Of a stretch of DNA of 64,000 nt, positions 63,400 to 64,000 are shown one piece after another; within the stretch, counting starts at the first letter, position 1; the number at the start of each line of letters is the position of its first letter. The notes beneath the pieces were generated by a model. It made no database searches and was not told where the DNA came from. It saw nothing but the letters and a program-made list of their open reading frames with translations. Where the stretch lies: contig NZ_JANSJE010000017.1 of assembly GCF_047462415.1 (NCBI RefSeq), positions 1 through 64,000 on the forward strand, given 5' to 3'. This DNA is from Thermostichus sp047462415 (GTDB taxonomy: Bacteria > Cyanobacteriota > Cyanobacteriia > Thermostichales > Thermostichaceae). The translations under genes and the position numbers were made by a program.

Positions 63400-63508
63400 C
63401 TTTATCTTTCGGTTACTGACTAACCGCAGGAATTGGCACCGTAGCGGAGACTTCCGCCGGTTGCCGCAGCTTCATTGGGCCTGATCCCTCAGTCTGCTCT
63501 GGATAAAG
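63400..63508 (-). ncRNA. SAM-I (S-box) riboswitch aptamer
   Basis: Read on the minus strand, helix P1 is CTTTATC (63508-63502) with GATAAAG (63406-63400). The core follows S-box consensus in order: CAGAGCAGACTGAGGGATC, then AGGCCCAATGAAGC, CGGCAACC, a variable stem GCGGAAGTCTCCGC, GGTGCCAATTCCTGC, and the closing P4 and P1 strands. Aptamer length of about 109 nt is typical. It lies in the leader of metK, the classic target; SAM binding should stabilise P1 and favour the downstream terminator. Confidence 0.93.
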
Positions 63509-63524
63509 AACGGAACTTGTTCTT

Positions 63525-63555
63525 ATGGTACCCCTAACCTCGACGCATTTGTCAA
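63525..63555 (-). promoter_or_regulatory. Candidate promoter of metK / riboswitch transcript
   Basis: A perfect -35 box TTGACA (63555-63550) and a TACCAT -10 box (63530-63525) are separated by 19 bp, slightly long. Transcription would start near 63518, about ten bases before the riboswitch, which supports both features. Confidence 0.5.
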
Positions 63556-63577
63556 AAAAATGCACTCCGGGCCGGTC

Positions 63578-63946
63578 TCAACCCAACAGCTCCTGCCACC
63601 AGTCGGTGGACTGGGCGGCCCTGAGAAAAAAGACGCCCGCCAAGCCCAGAGGGAAGAGAACTCCCAGAAAGCCAACCGCCCCCAGTGCCCAAGCCAAGCG
63701 ATGCAGATGCCTTTTGCTGGCAGCGCCCGCGGTTGTTTCCGCCAAGACGGCCAACATCGATCCCAGGGCCGCCAACAGGGATCCCCCCAGCCCGGCCAGA
63801 TAGGCGGGCCCCAGCCACGGCTGTAACTGGGCGGCAGAGGCAATTTGCAAACGGGGCAGGACTTGAAAACACCCTACCGCCAGCACGGCCCAGATGAAGG
63901 AGTACATCAGCAGGCTATCTCGAAAAGCGGTAGCCGGTTCTTTCAT
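63578..63946 (-). CDS. Small membrane protein of unknown function
   Basis: This 122-residue protein has three hydrophobic segments (about residues 13-33, 44-68 and 83-109) and no recognised motif. The ATG start at 63946 lies near the window edge, with upstream context partly missing. It is upstream of the metK leader on the same strand. Confidence 0.6.
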   Translation of the reverse strand: MKEPATAFRDSLLMYSFIWAVLAVGCFQVLPRLQIASAAQLQPWLGPAYLAGLGGSLLAALGSMLAVLAETTAGAASKRHLHRLAWALGAVGFLGVLFPLGLAGVFFLRAAQSTDWWQELLG

Positions 63947-64000
63947 GATCCCAGCCCAATCCAGCCAGAGGTAGGATAAAAGCAGTTTGCTGGGGAAGAG

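Overview
This window looks like a GC-rich cyanobacterial chromosome. It carries psbK, psaK, a PsbP-like lipoprotein (CyanoP), magnesium chelatase chlI, beta-carotene hydroxylase crtR, a cytochrome b6f haem-assembly factor, a SipA/DUF3148 protein and many cyanobacteria-restricted DUF families. Gene content and the very frequent palindrome GGGATCCC suggest the deep-branching thermophilic Synechococcus lineage of hot-spring mats (JA-3-3Ab / JA-2-3B'a type, Thermostichus). That assignment is inference, not a database match. A run of 100 N (19679-19778) sits inside a repeat array, so this is a draft or scaffolded assembly.

Layout. 0-11.5 kb: folC, serA, a sipA-like gene, mazG, a transglutaminase, an eRF1-like protein, a large DHH-CBS-tRNA nucleotidyltransferase fusion, and frr. 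11.5-19.6 kb: polysaccharide deacetylase, a PspA/IM30 protein, CyanoP, a CpdA-like phosphodiesterase, two ABC permeases, a homocysteine biosynthesis protein, a thermonuclease-like protein and a CCB protein. 19.6-31.6 kb: repeat array and gap, chlI, small membrane proteins, psbK, psaK, crtR, a ClpP-class protease, a J-domain protein, sixA, slt and murA. 31.9-43 kb: DUF3386, GNAT, FMN-binding oxidase, folD, xseAB, AI-2E transporter, a Tat-type Rieske protein, a glycosyltransferase, a PRC-barrel protein and an alpha/beta hydrolase.

43-55.5 kb, all on the minus strand, is the fused S10-spc ribosomal operon: rplC-rplD-rplW-rplB-rpsS-rplV-rpsC-rplP-rpmC-rpsQ-rplN-rplX-rplE-rpsH-rplF-rplR-rpsE-rplO-secY-adk-map-infA. 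It lacks rpsJ at its head and rpmD inside. It stops after infA, without rpmJ-rpsM-rpsK-rpoA-rplQ.

55.9-64 kb: a UvrD/RecB-like protein whose helicase motifs are degenerate, a decayed methyltransferase fragment, a large envelope protein, an IS200/IS605-derived miniature element, and metK. The metK leader carries a convincing SAM-I (S-box) riboswitch with promoter and terminator.

The most interesting observations are the S-box riboswitch on cyanobacterial metK, the apparently dead helicase, the small IS605-like element and related interspersed repeats, a possible attenuator in the S10 leader, and the genome-wide GGGATCCC palindrome, which is scarce in the ribosomal operon. No tRNA, rRNA, CRISPR array, prophage or intact transposase was seen.
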